The notes: generated by a model from the letters alone, not told the origin. Shown: positions 1 through 9,012, numbered from the stretch's first letter. The stretch: 64,000 nt of DNA from Pseudomonadota bacterium (GCA_018823285.1 JAHJIQ010000072.1:17053-81052); one strand, 5' to 3'. Program-made: numbers and translations.

Positions 1-250
1 ATCAGGATCCGTATCGCTTTTCTCTTGGTCATCGGGGTACCTTCCTGGTTTGGTCGGGAACAATCCCTGTTACTTGTAATTATCGGATTTTTTAACGGAA
101 CACTTGATCGTTTATTGTGTTCCCCCGGGAATTCATGCTATCTAGTATTGGCTTACAGCGAGATTCGGAGGCCAATATCAAGCGGAGGCATGAGGTGTAT
201 TCTGCAGGAATAAAACCCGACAACGGACAGAGGGTGATCGAGGGGGCCGG
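1..250. other. Window-edge intergenic stretch
   Basis: I see no convincing gene here. The only reading frame (25-213, plus) encodes a low-quality peptide without motifs. The stretch probably holds the end of an upstream transcription unit and the promoter of the potassium channel gene at 251; I could not pick out a clear -35/-10 pair. Confidence 0.4.
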
Positions 251-1237
251 ATGATAAGGATTCTGAACGCCATTCTGCTACTGCTGGTCATCCTGCTTTT
301 CGGGACATTAGGGTTCATGTGGATCGATGGTGCGGACTTTCTTTCCAGCCTCTACATGACGGTCATCACCATTGCGGCGGTCGGTTATGACGAGGTGATC
401 CCGTTGAGCCCGGGAGGCCGGATCTTTACGATTTTTCTGATTTTTATCGGCATCGGTTTCGTGCTGTTTCTGTTCAGGGAGATTACAGAGGTCGTGGTCG
501 AAGGCGGCCTGCGGAGAACCCTCGGGAGGATGAAAATGCAAAAAAAGGTGGCCAGATTGAAGGATCATTTCATTGTCTGCGGTTACGGGCGGATCGGCAA
601 GGTGATCTGCAAGATCCTCGATGAGAACAAGCGTCCCTTTGTGGTGATCGAGAAAAGCAACCACAAGATCCAGAGTATCATCGACAGCGGGTATCTGGTG
701 CTTGAGGGTGAGGCCTCGACCGACCAAATCCTGAAAGAGGCGGGGATCGATAACGCGAAAGGGCTGATCGCCGTGGTCTCGTCCGACGCCGACACCGTGT
801 ATATCACCCTTTCCGCCAGGGGGTTGCGGCCGGACCTGTTTATCATGGCCCGGTCCAGTGGCGACGATGGGGCCGAACAGAAACTGATCCGGGCCGGAGC
901 GGACAAGGTCTTTTCCCCGTACTTTATCGGCGCCACCAGAATGGCCCAGCAGCTGGTCCGGCCGACGGTTATCGATTTTATTGATCTCGCTGTCCATGGC
1001 GGTGAACTTGGTTTGCGCCTCGAAGAGATGGTGGTTTCCGAAAAATCGGCTTTTGTCGGTCAGACCCTTTTCGATACCGGTATCCGGAAAAACCACAATC
1101 TGATCGTGGTCGCCATTAAACGGCACCATGGCGAGATGATCTTCAATCCCAATCCCCGGTCGGAGATCAACGCCTCCGACACTCTGGTGCTGCTGGGGGC
1201 CCAGACCGACATCAAGGACCTTGAAGCGGAGGTCTGA
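251..1237 (+). CDS. Two-TM potassium channel with RCK (TrkA-N/TrkA-C) domains
   Basis: Predicted inner-membrane K+ channel gated through cytoplasmic RCK domains. Seen: TM1 at residues 4-23, a pore helix and filter-like segment at 33-50 (TIAAVGYDEV shape, A43-V44-G45-Y46-D47), TM2 at about 58-77, then a Rossmann RCK-N domain starting FIVCGYGRIG (107-116, GxGxxG) and an RCK-C region over the last 80 residues. Length (328 aa) fits two-TM RCK channels. The filter has Asp where canonical channels have the second Gly of GYG. The family assignment is firm; the transported ion is inferred. The gene stands alone ahead of a FapA-like gene in the same direction. Confidence 0.9.
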   Translation: MIRILNAILLLLVILLFGTLGFMWIDGADFLSSLYMTVITIAAVGYDEVIPLSPGGRIFTIFLIFIGIGFVLFLFREITEVVVEGGLRRTLGRMKMQKKVARLKDHFIVCGYGRIGKVICKILDENKRPFVVIEKSNHKIQSIIDSGYLVLEGEASTDQILKEAGIDNAKGLIAVVSSDADTVYITLSARGLRPDLFIMARSSGDDGAEQKLIRAGADKVFSPYFIGATRMAQQLVRPTVIDFIDLAVHGGELGLRLEEMVVSEKSAFVGQTLFDTGIRKNHNLIVVAIKRHHGEMIFNPNPRSEINASDTLVLLGAQTDIKDLEAEV

Positions 1238-1523
1238 CCGGAGCAGGGCGTCTTAATCACCTCACGGTCTCATTCCTTGCGGCGCGAAGTTCCTTTCCAT
1301 TTGCTCACTGCCGCGGGCAGTTCATTGCTGTAAATTTCCTGCCATATTTATGTTTTTCCGCCATTTTCCGATAGACTGATAAGGGACGAAGTAACAGGGT
1401 CTCGGGTCTGCCTCTCTGATGAATATTGTTCCCGGGGCGGCTTGTGCTTGAGAGTTTGATCTTTTTGATGCTATCCTGATACTGCACGTTGTTAAGGAAA
1501 CGCACTTGAACAGGGGCGAAAAG
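1238..1523. other. Intergenic region with a degenerate repeat copy
   Basis: Between the channel gene and the FapA-like gene. Positions about 1280-1325 (gcgaagtt...tttgctcactgccgcgggcagttc) resemble, in degraded form, the core of the interspersed repeat at 10990-11088 and 35211-35304. No gene is visible. Confidence 0.4.
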
Positions 1524-2960
1524 ATGTCGTTAGCCGATGGCAAAGGTCTGAATATATTCGCAGGGCGATTTCTTCTGAAGGTCTCCAAGGACAGGATGAA
1601 GGCTCTGGTCAAGTCCAATGACGACCTCGGGCTCGCGGCTGTTGATTTCGAGCAGTTCTTCAGGGAGGTCAGGGAGGCCGGGGTGGTGTACGGCGTTCTT
1701 GAGAAACCAGAGAAATTCACCGAAGAAACCTGGTTGGTGGCCAAGGGGAAGGAGCCGGTCCATGGTGAAAACGCCAAAATCAGGATGCATGTCAAACCTT
1801 CCGATATCCGGTCCCCGAAGATGAAAGACGGCAAGCAGGGCGAGGTTGATTTTCGTGAGCTGGGTTCGATTGTCAATGTCACCAAGGGGATGCTGCTCCT
1901 GGAAAAGGTGCCGCCAACAACGGGAACCCCTGGAACCGATGTGCTCGGAACCCATCTTGAACCGAAACCCGGCAAGGACTGCAAACTGAAAGGTGGCAAG
2001 GGCGTTGAAATGTCTGAAGACGAGATGAAGGTCTTCTCGACCCTTGACGGCAAATTCATGCTGGTCGACGGCAAGCCGGGTGTTTATGAAGAGCATACCG
2101 TTACCGGCGATATCGATATGAGTGTCGGCAATATCGCCTTCGGCGGCAAGGCGCTGCATATCAAGGGCAGTGTTCCTCCCGGTTTCCAGATCAAATGCCG
2201 GGGCGACATCAATATCGGCGGCGAGGTCAACAACAGCCTGGTCATGGCCGGGGGCAATCTGGTCGTCAAGGGCAGCGTGGTGGGGGATGAAGCCGTCATC
2301 AAGGCAATGGGCGATGTTTCCGTCGAGTTCGTCGAAAACGGCCCAAGGGTGGAGACGACCGGCAATCTCACTCTGGGAGAATACATCCTCCAGTCCACGG
2401 TCAAGGTCGCCGGAGATCTCTACGGCAGGCAGAAGGGGACGATCATCGGCGGCAGCACCATCGTCGGCGGCTCGGTTTATATCACCGATGTCGGTTCCGA
2501 TGGTGAGGTGAATACCGATATTACCGTGGGTATCAATCTTGCCCTCCAGGCGAAGAAGGAGAAGCTCGCGGAGGAGCTGCCGATCTGGTCTGAGCGGTTG
2601 AACACCCTGATCAGGGACATCAGCGGGCTCAACAAGATGAAGAAGGAGATGGGCGCAGAATTCCCCGCCGAGAGGCTTGAGAAACTGAAAAAATACAACG
2701 AAGTCATGCCGAAACTGATGGAGAAGGTCGACAAGCTGAACGAGATGGAGGCGAGCATCAAGGAAGAGATGGACAAGATGGTCGATGCCACCATGCACGT
2801 TTACGGGACCATCTACCCCGGAGTGACCGTCCGGATCGGCCCGGTAGCCCGGATGATGACCGATCTGAATGAAAGCGTCGCGGTCTATTACGACCGCCCA
2901 TCCCTGCAGATCCACCTGCGAAAATTAAAGGATGAGGAAAAAGCCGCCCGGGGCGAGTGA
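1524..2960 (+). CDS. FapA family (DUF342) protein
   Basis: A DUF342/FapA-type protein of 478 aa: an N-terminal alpha/beta region, a central right-handed beta-helix rich in short Gly/Val repeats (about residues 190-330, e.g. GNIAFGGKALHIKGSV), a predicted coiled coil at about 350-425, and a final beta segment (HVYGTIYPGVTVRIG). Members occur beside flagellar, polarity or cell-surface genes, but their biochemical role is not settled. I prefer ATG 1524 over the TTG at 1506 because AGGGG lies 7 bases upstream of the ATG. It converges with the DUF2238 gene, 9 bases away, with no clear terminator between. Confidence 0.85.
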   Translation: MSLADGKGLNIFAGRFLLKVSKDRMKALVKSNDDLGLAAVDFEQFFREVREAGVVYGVLEKPEKFTEETWLVAKGKEPVHGENAKIRMHVKPSDIRSPKMKDGKQGEVDFRELGSIVNVTKGMLLLEKVPPTTGTPGTDVLGTHLEPKPGKDCKLKGGKGVEMSEDEMKVFSTLDGKFMLVDGKPGVYEEHTVTGDIDMSVGNIAFGGKALHIKGSVPPGFQIKCRGDINIGGEVNNSLVMAGGNLVVKGSVVGDEAVIKAMGDVSVEFVENGPRVETTGNLTLGEYILQSTVKVAGDLYGRQKGTIIGGSTIVGGSVYITDVGSDGEVNTDITVGINLALQAKKEKLAEELPIWSERLNTLIRDISGLNKMKKEMGAEFPAERLEKLKKYNEVMPKLMEKVDKLNEMEASIKEEMDKMVDATMHVYGTIYPGVTVRIGPVARMMTDLNESVAVYYDRPSLQIHLRKLKDEEKAARGE

Positions 2961-2969
2961 GGACTCTCT

Positions 2970-3566
2970 TTAGTCTCGCAGTAAAGAAAGCTGCCGGTCG
3001 TGGATTTTTGCCAGAAGAAGCAGGGCGAGGATGGCGCCGGCCAGGGCGAGGGCCATGTCCGACTGGGTGTCCCAGATATATCCCTGAGTACCAAGGAATG
3101 CCTCGGCATTTTCCCCGGTCAGTTCGGCTACCCACCATTCAATCAGTTCATACAGAGCGCTGAAGGCAAGGCAGATGGAGACCACGATAAAGTTGAGCCA
3201 GCCGCCCCTTGCCACCACCCTTTTCCGGACCAGGATCTCCCGGGCGATGATTGCCGGGATAAATCCCTGGGCCAGATGCCCGACCTTGTCGTAATTGTTT
3301 CTCTCCAGATCCAATACTTCCTTCAGCCAGTCGAAGAGCAACACCTCGGCATAGGTGTAATGGCCGCCGACCATCAGGATCACCGAGTGGATGAGAATCA
3401 GGATATAGGCAAGGGTGGTCAGGCGGAACGAATCATACGTTTTCCACATGATAACGATGGCGATGAGAGCGGGGACCACTTCCAGAAACCAGGTGAAATA
3501 ATCCTTCGGCTGAATGCCTGACCAGATCAGCGCGGCGAAAAAAATGAGAATCCAGAGTTTTTTCAT
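2970..3566 (-). CDS. DUF2238 (YjdF-like) integral membrane protein
   Basis: A 198-aa inner-membrane protein of the DUF2238 family, function unknown. Seen: about six hydrophobic helices and the family's conserved charged segment with HYTYAEV, the NNYDKVGHLAQGF stretch, and ALYELIEWW followed by LGTQGYIWDTQSDM. ATG 3566 is chosen; a TTG at 3587 would add seven residues (MQSDFLL). It lies 24 bases downstream of the truncated HEPN-like gene on the same strand. Its sequence style matches the core genes, so the edge of the accessory region probably falls in this gap. Confidence 0.85.
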   Translation of the reverse strand: MKKLWILIFFAALIWSGIQPKDYFTWFLEVVPALIAIVIMWKTYDSFRLTTLAYILILIHSVILMVGGHYTYAEVLLFDWLKEVLDLERNNYDKVGHLAQGFIPAIIAREILVRKRVVARGGWLNFIVVSICLAFSALYELIEWWVAELTGENAEAFLGTQGYIWDTQSDMALALAGAILALLLLAKIHDRQLSLLRD

Positions 3567-3590
3567 AAGCAAGAAGTCAGACTGCAATTT

Positions 3591-3860
3591 TCAAATGGTT
3601 GATCTTTTCAGGTTATTCATCTTTATTTCAATCAAACGCAGGGCAACTGCCAAATCATGCCTTACATTCTTCGCCTTGATTCGGTTCAATAATAAAATGC
3701 ATTTCAAATACTTTTCCATAGCTTGGAGGCCAGACCAAAGAAACTGTTGAACCAACTGTGCACGGTATGCCATTCTCGCGGCAATATAATCGCTGTCAGC
3801 TACATCGCGAAAAGATCGAATAGCAAAGTCGTTAAGTAAAGCGTATTTTCCCATACTCAT
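3591..3860 (-). CDS. Short HEPN-like protein, probably C-terminally truncated
   Basis: An 89-aa protein with the core of a HEPN domain: SDYIAARMAYRAQLVQQFLW, then QAMEKYLKCILLL, then NVRHDLAVAL. This matches the 'ar..f..Q..WsgQQAiEKyLKalLl...HdL' pattern of HEPN proteins, which often act as RNases in defence and toxin systems. The usual fourth helix and C-terminal third are absent, so it is either a minimal version or cut short near the island edge. Its ATG overlaps the stop of the upstream 612-aa gene by four bases (ATGA), indicating translational coupling. It is more AT-rich than its two partners. A catalytic R-x4-6-H motif is not clearly present. Confidence 0.65.
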   Translation of the reverse strand: MSMGKYALLNDFAIRSFRDVADSDYIAARMAYRAQLVQQFLWSGLQAMEKYLKCILLLNRIKAKNVRHDLAVALRLIEIKMNNLKRSTI

Positions 3861-5695
3861 TGGCTTGACTCCCCGTGAAGGCGCTCTAAAAACTCGGTCT
3901 CAACCGTCACGCCCGCCTCCATGAGTGCCTCACAAACAGCATTCCATGCAGAAATATCAGATAAAACAACCGCCTTTTGTCCGATAGAGAGAACCCGGCG
4001 CCCGACGCCGAACTCGTTCCAGAAACGATTATTCGCTTCTTTCGTCCATCGTTCCGCCGTGAAGGCTAGCGGCCCCTCAACCTTCGATGGGTCTAAGCAT
4101 TCGAGGACATTCAGATACAGGTGGGAAATGGTCGGGCATGATGGTGCCTCACCGGCGATCTCCGACAGCAGCGGTATGAACGGCGCCAGTTCAGGGTCGG
4201 ATAAACCCTTTGTATAAGACTGTCCATCGCCTAACCCGTAATGCAACCGCATGTAGAATGCGCTGACAAGCTCTTTTAGGTGAATCTCCATGCGGCCATC
4301 TCTCGACGACAGCAGATGGCTGCGCCAATGCCATGTCTCCTTGAGGCGTGGCCAGAAAGCCTCACGCACCGACAACAGATAGGCTCGATCCGCCGTATCT
4401 CCTTCAATATGATGAAGATCACTCTGCACGATGAACGCCGCCGCAGCGTCGATGAAAGCTTCATCTGGAAAGGCTTTGAGAACGTCGAATACCAGTTCCT
4501 GGCATATTTCATCCGACCAGTGACGGGCATGCGCCGCCGCAAAGTCCATCAAGCCGCGCGTCCAGACACGCTCGATGTCGCTGTCGTCTTCTCCGTCCTC
4601 CCCCGACCTGTTCGTCTCCAGAAGCCAGTCGCGATTGGCGCGCATCACCGCCATCGACGTCGATCCGGCGCTTGGGCCAAGGCGTGTGAGAATCCGCAAC
4701 CATGCTGCCCCGGCCTTCTCATCGTAATAATAGTCCGGCCACTCCGATTCGTGCGGGGCAAGTTTCCTTGCGCCGCCTGCTCCTCCCATTATCAGGGTCC
4801 GTTTTCGACGTCGCGTTCGCCGTGGCGGTGGCGTCGGCCAGTCCGGCTCCGAGCCACCTTCCCGCCATTGCCGCTCCGCTTCGATCCGAGAGGTAATGCG
4901 CGACTCCAAATCAGCGCGGCGTATGTCATAAGCTGCTTCGTCCTCCCCATAATGCGCGCGTCGTGGAATCATACAAGCGAGAAGCGCGATTCGGCTAAGC
5001 GAGATCAAAAGCTTTTGGTCGATCTTCTCGACGATGCCTCCATGACGTAGAAATGCTGGCGCAGCGCTCGCGGGATATGTGGCCACGGCCTGCAGGAGAT
5101 TTTCCGCATCCGCTTCATCTCCTGAAATGGCCGTAAGATAAAGACGCCCGGTGATCGCCATCGCGTGAGCGTCATACATGACATCATCGCGCGGCAGGGC
5201 TATCGACCGGTCCTGAAATTGCAGCGCCTGCTCGAAGATCGATATAATCTCTTGTCGACGCCGCACTAGGTCTTCCTTAGACACAACTCGGGCTAGAAAC
5301 GCCGCGGCGGAAACTCGCGCAAGCCAGGGATCGTTCGGACCATGCGACGGCTCCTCTTCGCCTGGGGCGGCGGCGGAAGTCTCGTCCAGAATCATTTCAG
5401 CATCGGCGGCGCTTACATTGAAGACTTTTGTTTCGTCGTCCATCGCAGCACGGACCGCCAACGACCGGGTGAACGTCAATTGCTCCGCATTCGCCTTTGC
5501 CGCCACCTCTTCCAGCCATTTTTTCTGTCCGGGCGGCCATTTATAAATCCATCCCTTGCGTTCCTCGCCCGCCGCGTCCTTTCCGGCTACAAGTTCATAA
5601 TTGTCCCGAGAGGCGAGGCGGAGCACATGGGAGGCCATGAATTGCGGAGACGCCCAGTCGACTGCGTCGTCGGTCCACGGCCCAAGCCGGTTCAC
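3857..5695 (-). CDS. Uncharacterised 612-aa partner of the STAND NTPase
   Basis: I do not recognise a catalytic domain. The protein is largely alpha-helical, with an acidic patch near residues 95-125, a basic run (RRTRRRKRTLIMGG, about 290) and a helical C-terminal half, resembling sensor or scaffold parts of large defence ATPases. It begins at GTG 5695 without a good ribosome site. The frame is open for about 75 bases upstream, past the TAG of the preceding gene, back to a TGA near 5775, and that upstream stretch reads protein-like. It may therefore be the C-terminal part of one about 1,700-aa protein split by an indel, or a natural separate subunit. GC-rich, Arg/Ala-rich codon use unlike flanking core genes suggests transfer. 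Confidence 0.75.
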   Translation of the reverse strand: MNRLGPWTDDAVDWASPQFMASHVLRLASRDNYELVAGKDAAGEERKGWIYKWPPGQKKWLEEVAAKANAEQLTFTRSLAVRAAMDDETKVFNVSAADAEMILDETSAAAPGEEEPSHGPNDPWLARVSAAAFLARVVSKEDLVRRRQEIISIFEQALQFQDRSIALPRDDVMYDAHAMAITGRLYLTAISGDEADAENLLQAVATYPASAAPAFLRHGGIVEKIDQKLLISLSRIALLACMIPRRAHYGEDEAAYDIRRADLESRITSRIEAERQWREGGSEPDWPTPPPRRTRRRKRTLIMGGAGGARKLAPHESEWPDYYYDEKAGAAWLRILTRLGPSAGSTSMAVMRANRDWLLETNRSGEDGEDDSDIERVWTRGLMDFAAAHARHWSDEICQELVFDVLKAFPDEAFIDAAAAFIVQSDLHHIEGDTADRAYLLSVREAFWPRLKETWHWRSHLLSSRDGRMEIHLKELVSAFYMRLHYGLGDGQSYTKGLSDPELAPFIPLLSEIAGEAPSCPTISHLYLNVLECLDPSKVEGPLAFTAERWTKEANNRFWNEFGVGRRVLSIGQKAVVLSDISAWNAVCEALMEAGVTVETEFLERLHGESSQ

Positions 5696-5724
5696 TGCCG
5701 CTTCAAGCTGTGCCCACAGTGCGC

Positions 5725-8700
5725 CTAGTTCTTCCTCGTGTGCAGATTGAAGACCATCTGTGGTAGAACGTCATGCAGTGCGACGCTGCGTGACACGCGA
5801 CCCGCTAAATCTTTCTCGACAGCTTGATCGGCTGCCGGTCCCGCCCGCCAGGCGCGTCCCAGCACACCTCCGCCCATTTGATCGACCGCGTCGAGATTGG
5901 CGCGGCCAGCGTCTAGCGCCAGCGTTTCCGGAGACGCCAGGATGTTTCGGAGAAGCGCTCCATTCAGTGATGAATGAGACAGGACAAGATCGACAATGAG
6001 AAGCCAAAGCGCGCCAAAGATAGCCCCCTCGGCGATGATGTCTCCGATTACAGTTTCAAGCGTCTCGCCACTGTCGAGTCTTCTATGCGCCCAGTGCTCC
6101 ATCGCCGCTAGCGCCTTGGTCAGCATGGCCGACGGCGCGCGCCCGCGTGACCATCCAAAACTGAACAGCGCCCTAATCCTGTGCGTCTCTCCCAGGAACT
6201 GAACCGAAAATTCCGGATCATCCTCCTCATGCGCACACGCGCTCTCGATCAGGGTTCTGATGAACTCAACACCCGTAGCGGGCGCAGCTTGAAGAATTTC
6301 CGTGAATACACCGATGCCGCATCGGCCAAGCACGAAAGGACCGTCAACACGAGACATCACATAGGAGCGGCGGCGCGCCAGCTTCCTACGAAATTCGTTT
6401 TCCTCCTCGTCATCTTCGAGCGCGCGCAGAAAGGCGGCCGCGAATTCAGCAGGCGCTGCGCCCGGCAACCGTCCAGGAAATTCGAGGATCTGGCTCGTCG
6501 CCGCTTCCGGCCGCTTCGAGTCCTTGACAGCGTTAAGATAACGTGCCGCTGCGCCAGGAGAGTTCATCGCCCATAGCGCAAGATGGAGTCGGGCCGTATC
6601 AAGCGCATCGCCAGTCACGGCGTATTTGATTTCCGGAAGGGGCTCACCATATCGCGGCAAAGGACGGTCCCTCCGTTCAATAGCAGCAACCAGAATATCG
6701 GCGTAGCGATCGAGCAAGATCGGCGTCACGGTCTTTTCGCCGAACGCTGCAAGGACAAGCCAATTCTGGAAAAGATCGACCGCAGCCGATAACGCTGTCG
6801 CTCCCAACTGGCCAAACCGCTGCAAACACCACAAGATCATCCGCATCCATTCCGGCCCTTTCGGAATGGCCATCCCTACCGGCGCAGCGATCCCTTCCGG
6901 CAGGACCTCCTTGAACAGGGAGGTAGCCGACTGCGTATGCGACGCTACAAAGCGTCTGATCAACAGCGCCGCGCGGCGCCCTTCATCTTCGAGCAGAAAA
7001 GCGTCATATCGCCCGAGCAGCACTTCAGCGCGTTCGGACCGGACGAGCGCCAACAGGGCCAACCCCGCCCATCCGGGCGCGGTGCCTTCCGCCTCCAAGT
7101 GCGCGAGCAGTTTCGGCCACGCCTCGTCCTCGTTACGTTCGGCGAGCATCCGACACGCCAGCTCGAACCCGCGCGCCATCCAAAAGGGCGGCGGGATGCC
7201 CAACCCCAGCCTGTCAATCACGCCAGGATCATCGAATAGAATGCAGGCGACCGCCCAGTCTGTAAACAGATCATGCCGGAATCGGACCCGATCCGGATGG
7301 ATCTCGACGAGCACCTCGTCTGCGATCAATTCTGCAACTGCCTGCGCGTCCTGTCCGGAAACATCGACAAGCCCAGCATTGTCGATGAGGCCCTTGGCGA
7401 CAGCGTTGAGCACCCGCTTGCGGGAGTGTATCTCGCCTCTCGTTCGCTCGCCCGACCCCACCGCGCCGGATACCTGCCAGTCTCTCGCTAGCGCAGCTTC
7501 GCTGATCGCTTCCGTCTTATTGAAGCGCGTGCTGACCAACAGTCGCAATTTCAGCAAATTGCGGGCGAGCGGTTTCGCCGGGTGGTCGGGCCTCAGCAGG
7601 GGAGCGAGTTGCGGGGCGGCCTTGGCGAGCGCCTCGGCTTCTTCATCGTCAAGCCCTTCCACGATCATGCGTCCGCGCTCAGACAAGTGCGCGAACACCT
7701 CTTCGCCAATCCAGAGGGCGCCCTCATCCTCCCATCCGGGCCGCGCGGTGAACAGCACCGTCACGCCCGGACAACGCAGCGCCGCCCGCAAGAGGTCAAT
7801 AACCGTCTTTCGTTGCGCGCTGTCGCGAAACCGGTCGAGGCCGTCAATGCAGAGATAGCCGCCGCCGTCGCAGGCAAGATCGCTCAGTAATTCGTCAGCT
7901 GCGGCTTCGATGCCGAAAAGGGCGCGCATCGCTGGCCAGCCGCCAGGTGGCGTTCGGTCCGGAGCCAACACCAAAATGCGCGAGACCGCTTCGCGCGCCT
8001 CGATAGCGGATCTCAGCAAGCCGGATTTACCGACCCCACTGGGTCCCGATATTTCAACCACGCCACCCTGTGTTTCCGCCTCCTGAAGCAGCTCCTCCAA
8101 TTCGCGCCGGGGCTTTTCCCGTGCGAGCCGGCAATCCTTAACCGTAAGACCGATGTCTTGGAGTGCGTGGCGACTCAATTCCTCGATATGGCGGCGCACA
8201 ACGGCAAGCCCTGGCGCCGCGCCGACGCTTACGCCGAGGTCGTTCAGCTTTCGAACCAATTCGTCCCGGTTCAATTCACCGCCAATGGCGTCGGCGCGAA
8301 GGACGAGTCCGAATAACGAGTCATAGAGACCGGCGTCACTTTTCTCAGACGCCAAATATCGCGCACGCAGTCGGTCATGATACTCCGCCATTGAGTTCGG
8401 ACGTGCATAGTCGAAAGTCAGCACCGAAAATGACCGAAGGACGTCATGGAGAACGTCGTTCCCCGTTTCGTCTTTCGCTGCGAGGAGCGCTCTGAATGCG
8501 GCCACGAACGCCCGCATATCTTTGTTGCTGCGCCCATCCGTCTCAAGGAGCTTTAGGAATGACGCGGCATCGATCGTTTGCTGTGCCAGTTCCAGCACTT
8601 CCTGCACGCCATTCTCGATCACGCCTGTCGTCCGCTCAATTGCGACGGCGAAGCGTCGATCCGGCTCGATCTTTCGCGCCCTGACGATCCCGTCCACGAC

Positions 8701-9012
8701 AGACTGAAAATTGGCGTCGTTTTCCGTAAACGCCATCGATCGTTTGACCTGAATCTCAAGACACCGAACTTCGCCCTGAGGCGTCGCACCCCGCACGATG
8801 ACGTCATCAAGCGGATGCCCCTGCCCGCCTCGCTGAAACTCAAGCCGATCGACGATCGCACCCGGCAGTCCGAGCGGCTCAGTGCTCGCCAGCAAGGCAA
8901 GCGCATAATGCGTTCCGATTTTCGCCTCGAACTGGGGGCCTGCTGGTCCAGTCGAGCGAGGACTGAAGTCTTTTTCAGCAGGACGCACGGTCAAAACACC
9001 AATTCCTGTCAA
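5725..9012 (-). CDS. DUF4297/Cap4-like nuclease fused to a STAND-type NTPase (putative antiviral protein)
   Basis: Predicted defence protein of 1095 aa. N-terminus (about 25-115): PD-(D/E)xK nuclease fold of DUF4297/Cap4 type, with E29 (QFEAKIG), D69-D70 (PLDDVIV) and E86-x-Q88-x-K90 (LEIQVKRS). Centre: STAND-like NTPase with Walker A GPSGVGKS (323-330), Walker B YLCIDGLD (386-393) and a sensor-like VLFTARPGW (419-427), then a winged-helix-like region to about 600. The rest is helical repeats that in Avs proteins recognise phage proteins. The first possible start is TTG 9012, directly after an in-frame TGA; TTG 8994 has AGGA nine bases upstream and is equally likely. It heads a three-gene minus-strand unit. 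High GC and alphaproteobacterium-like codons suggest recent acquisition. Confidence 0.8.
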   Translation of the reverse strand: MTGIGVLTVRPAEKDFSPRSTGPAGPQFEAKIGTHYALALLASTEPLGLPGAIVDRLEFQRGGQGHPLDDVIVRGATPQGEVRCLEIQVKRSMAFTENDANFQSVVDGIVRARKIEPDRRFAVAIERTTGVIENGVQEVLELAQQTIDAASFLKLLETDGRSNKDMRAFVAAFRALLAAKDETGNDVLHDVLRSFSVLTFDYARPNSMAEYHDRLRARYLASEKSDAGLYDSLFGLVLRADAIGGELNRDELVRKLNDLGVSVGAAPGLAVVRRHIEELSRHALQDIGLTVKDCRLAREKPRRELEELLQEAETQGGVVEISGPSGVGKSGLLRSAIEAREAVSRILVLAPDRTPPGGWPAMRALFGIEAAADELLSDLACDGGGYLCIDGLDRFRDSAQRKTVIDLLRAALRCPGVTVLFTARPGWEDEGALWIGEEVFAHLSERGRMIVEGLDDEEAEALAKAAPQLAPLLRPDHPAKPLARNLLKLRLLVSTRFNKTEAISEAALARDWQVSGAVGSGERTRGEIHSRKRVLNAVAKGLIDNAGLVDVSGQDAQAVAELIADEVLVEIHPDRVRFRHDLFTDWAVACILFDDPGVIDRLGLGIPPPFWMARGFELACRMLAERNEDEAWPKLLAHLEAEGTAPGWAGLALLALVRSERAEVLLGRYDAFLLEDEGRRAALLIRRFVASHTQSATSLFKEVLPEGIAAPVGMAIPKGPEWMRMILWCLQRFGQLGATALSAAVDLFQNWLVLAAFGEKTVTPILLDRYADILVAAIERRDRPLPRYGEPLPEIKYAVTGDALDTARLHLALWAMNSPGAAARYLNAVKDSKRPEAATSQILEFPGRLPGAAPAEFAAAFLRALEDDEEENEFRRKLARRRSYVMSRVDGPFVLGRCGIGVFTEILQAAPATGVEFIRTLIESACAHEEDDPEFSVQFLGETHRIRALFSFGWSRGRAPSAMLTKALAAMEHWAHRRLDSGETLETVIGDIIAEGAIFGALWLLIVDLVLSHSSLNGALLRNILASPETLALDAGRANLDAVDQMGGGVLGRAWRAGPAADQAVEKDLAGRVSRSVALHDVLPQMVFNLHTRKN

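Noticed and set aside
25..213. Small plus-strand frame at the window start
   Set aside because: No ribosome site, motif or family resemblance.
308..1129. Long minus-strand frame opposite the K+ channel
   Set aside because: Shadow of the channel gene; no motif, and low-complexity Asp/His/Gly composition typical of antisense frames.
1530..2915. 461-codon minus-strand frame opposite the FapA-like gene
   Set aside because: Antisense shadow; the plus-strand protein has a clear family match and ribosome site.
6866..7858. 330-codon plus-strand frame within the STAND gene
   Set aside because: Ser/Arg-rich antisense artefact of GC-rich coding DNA.
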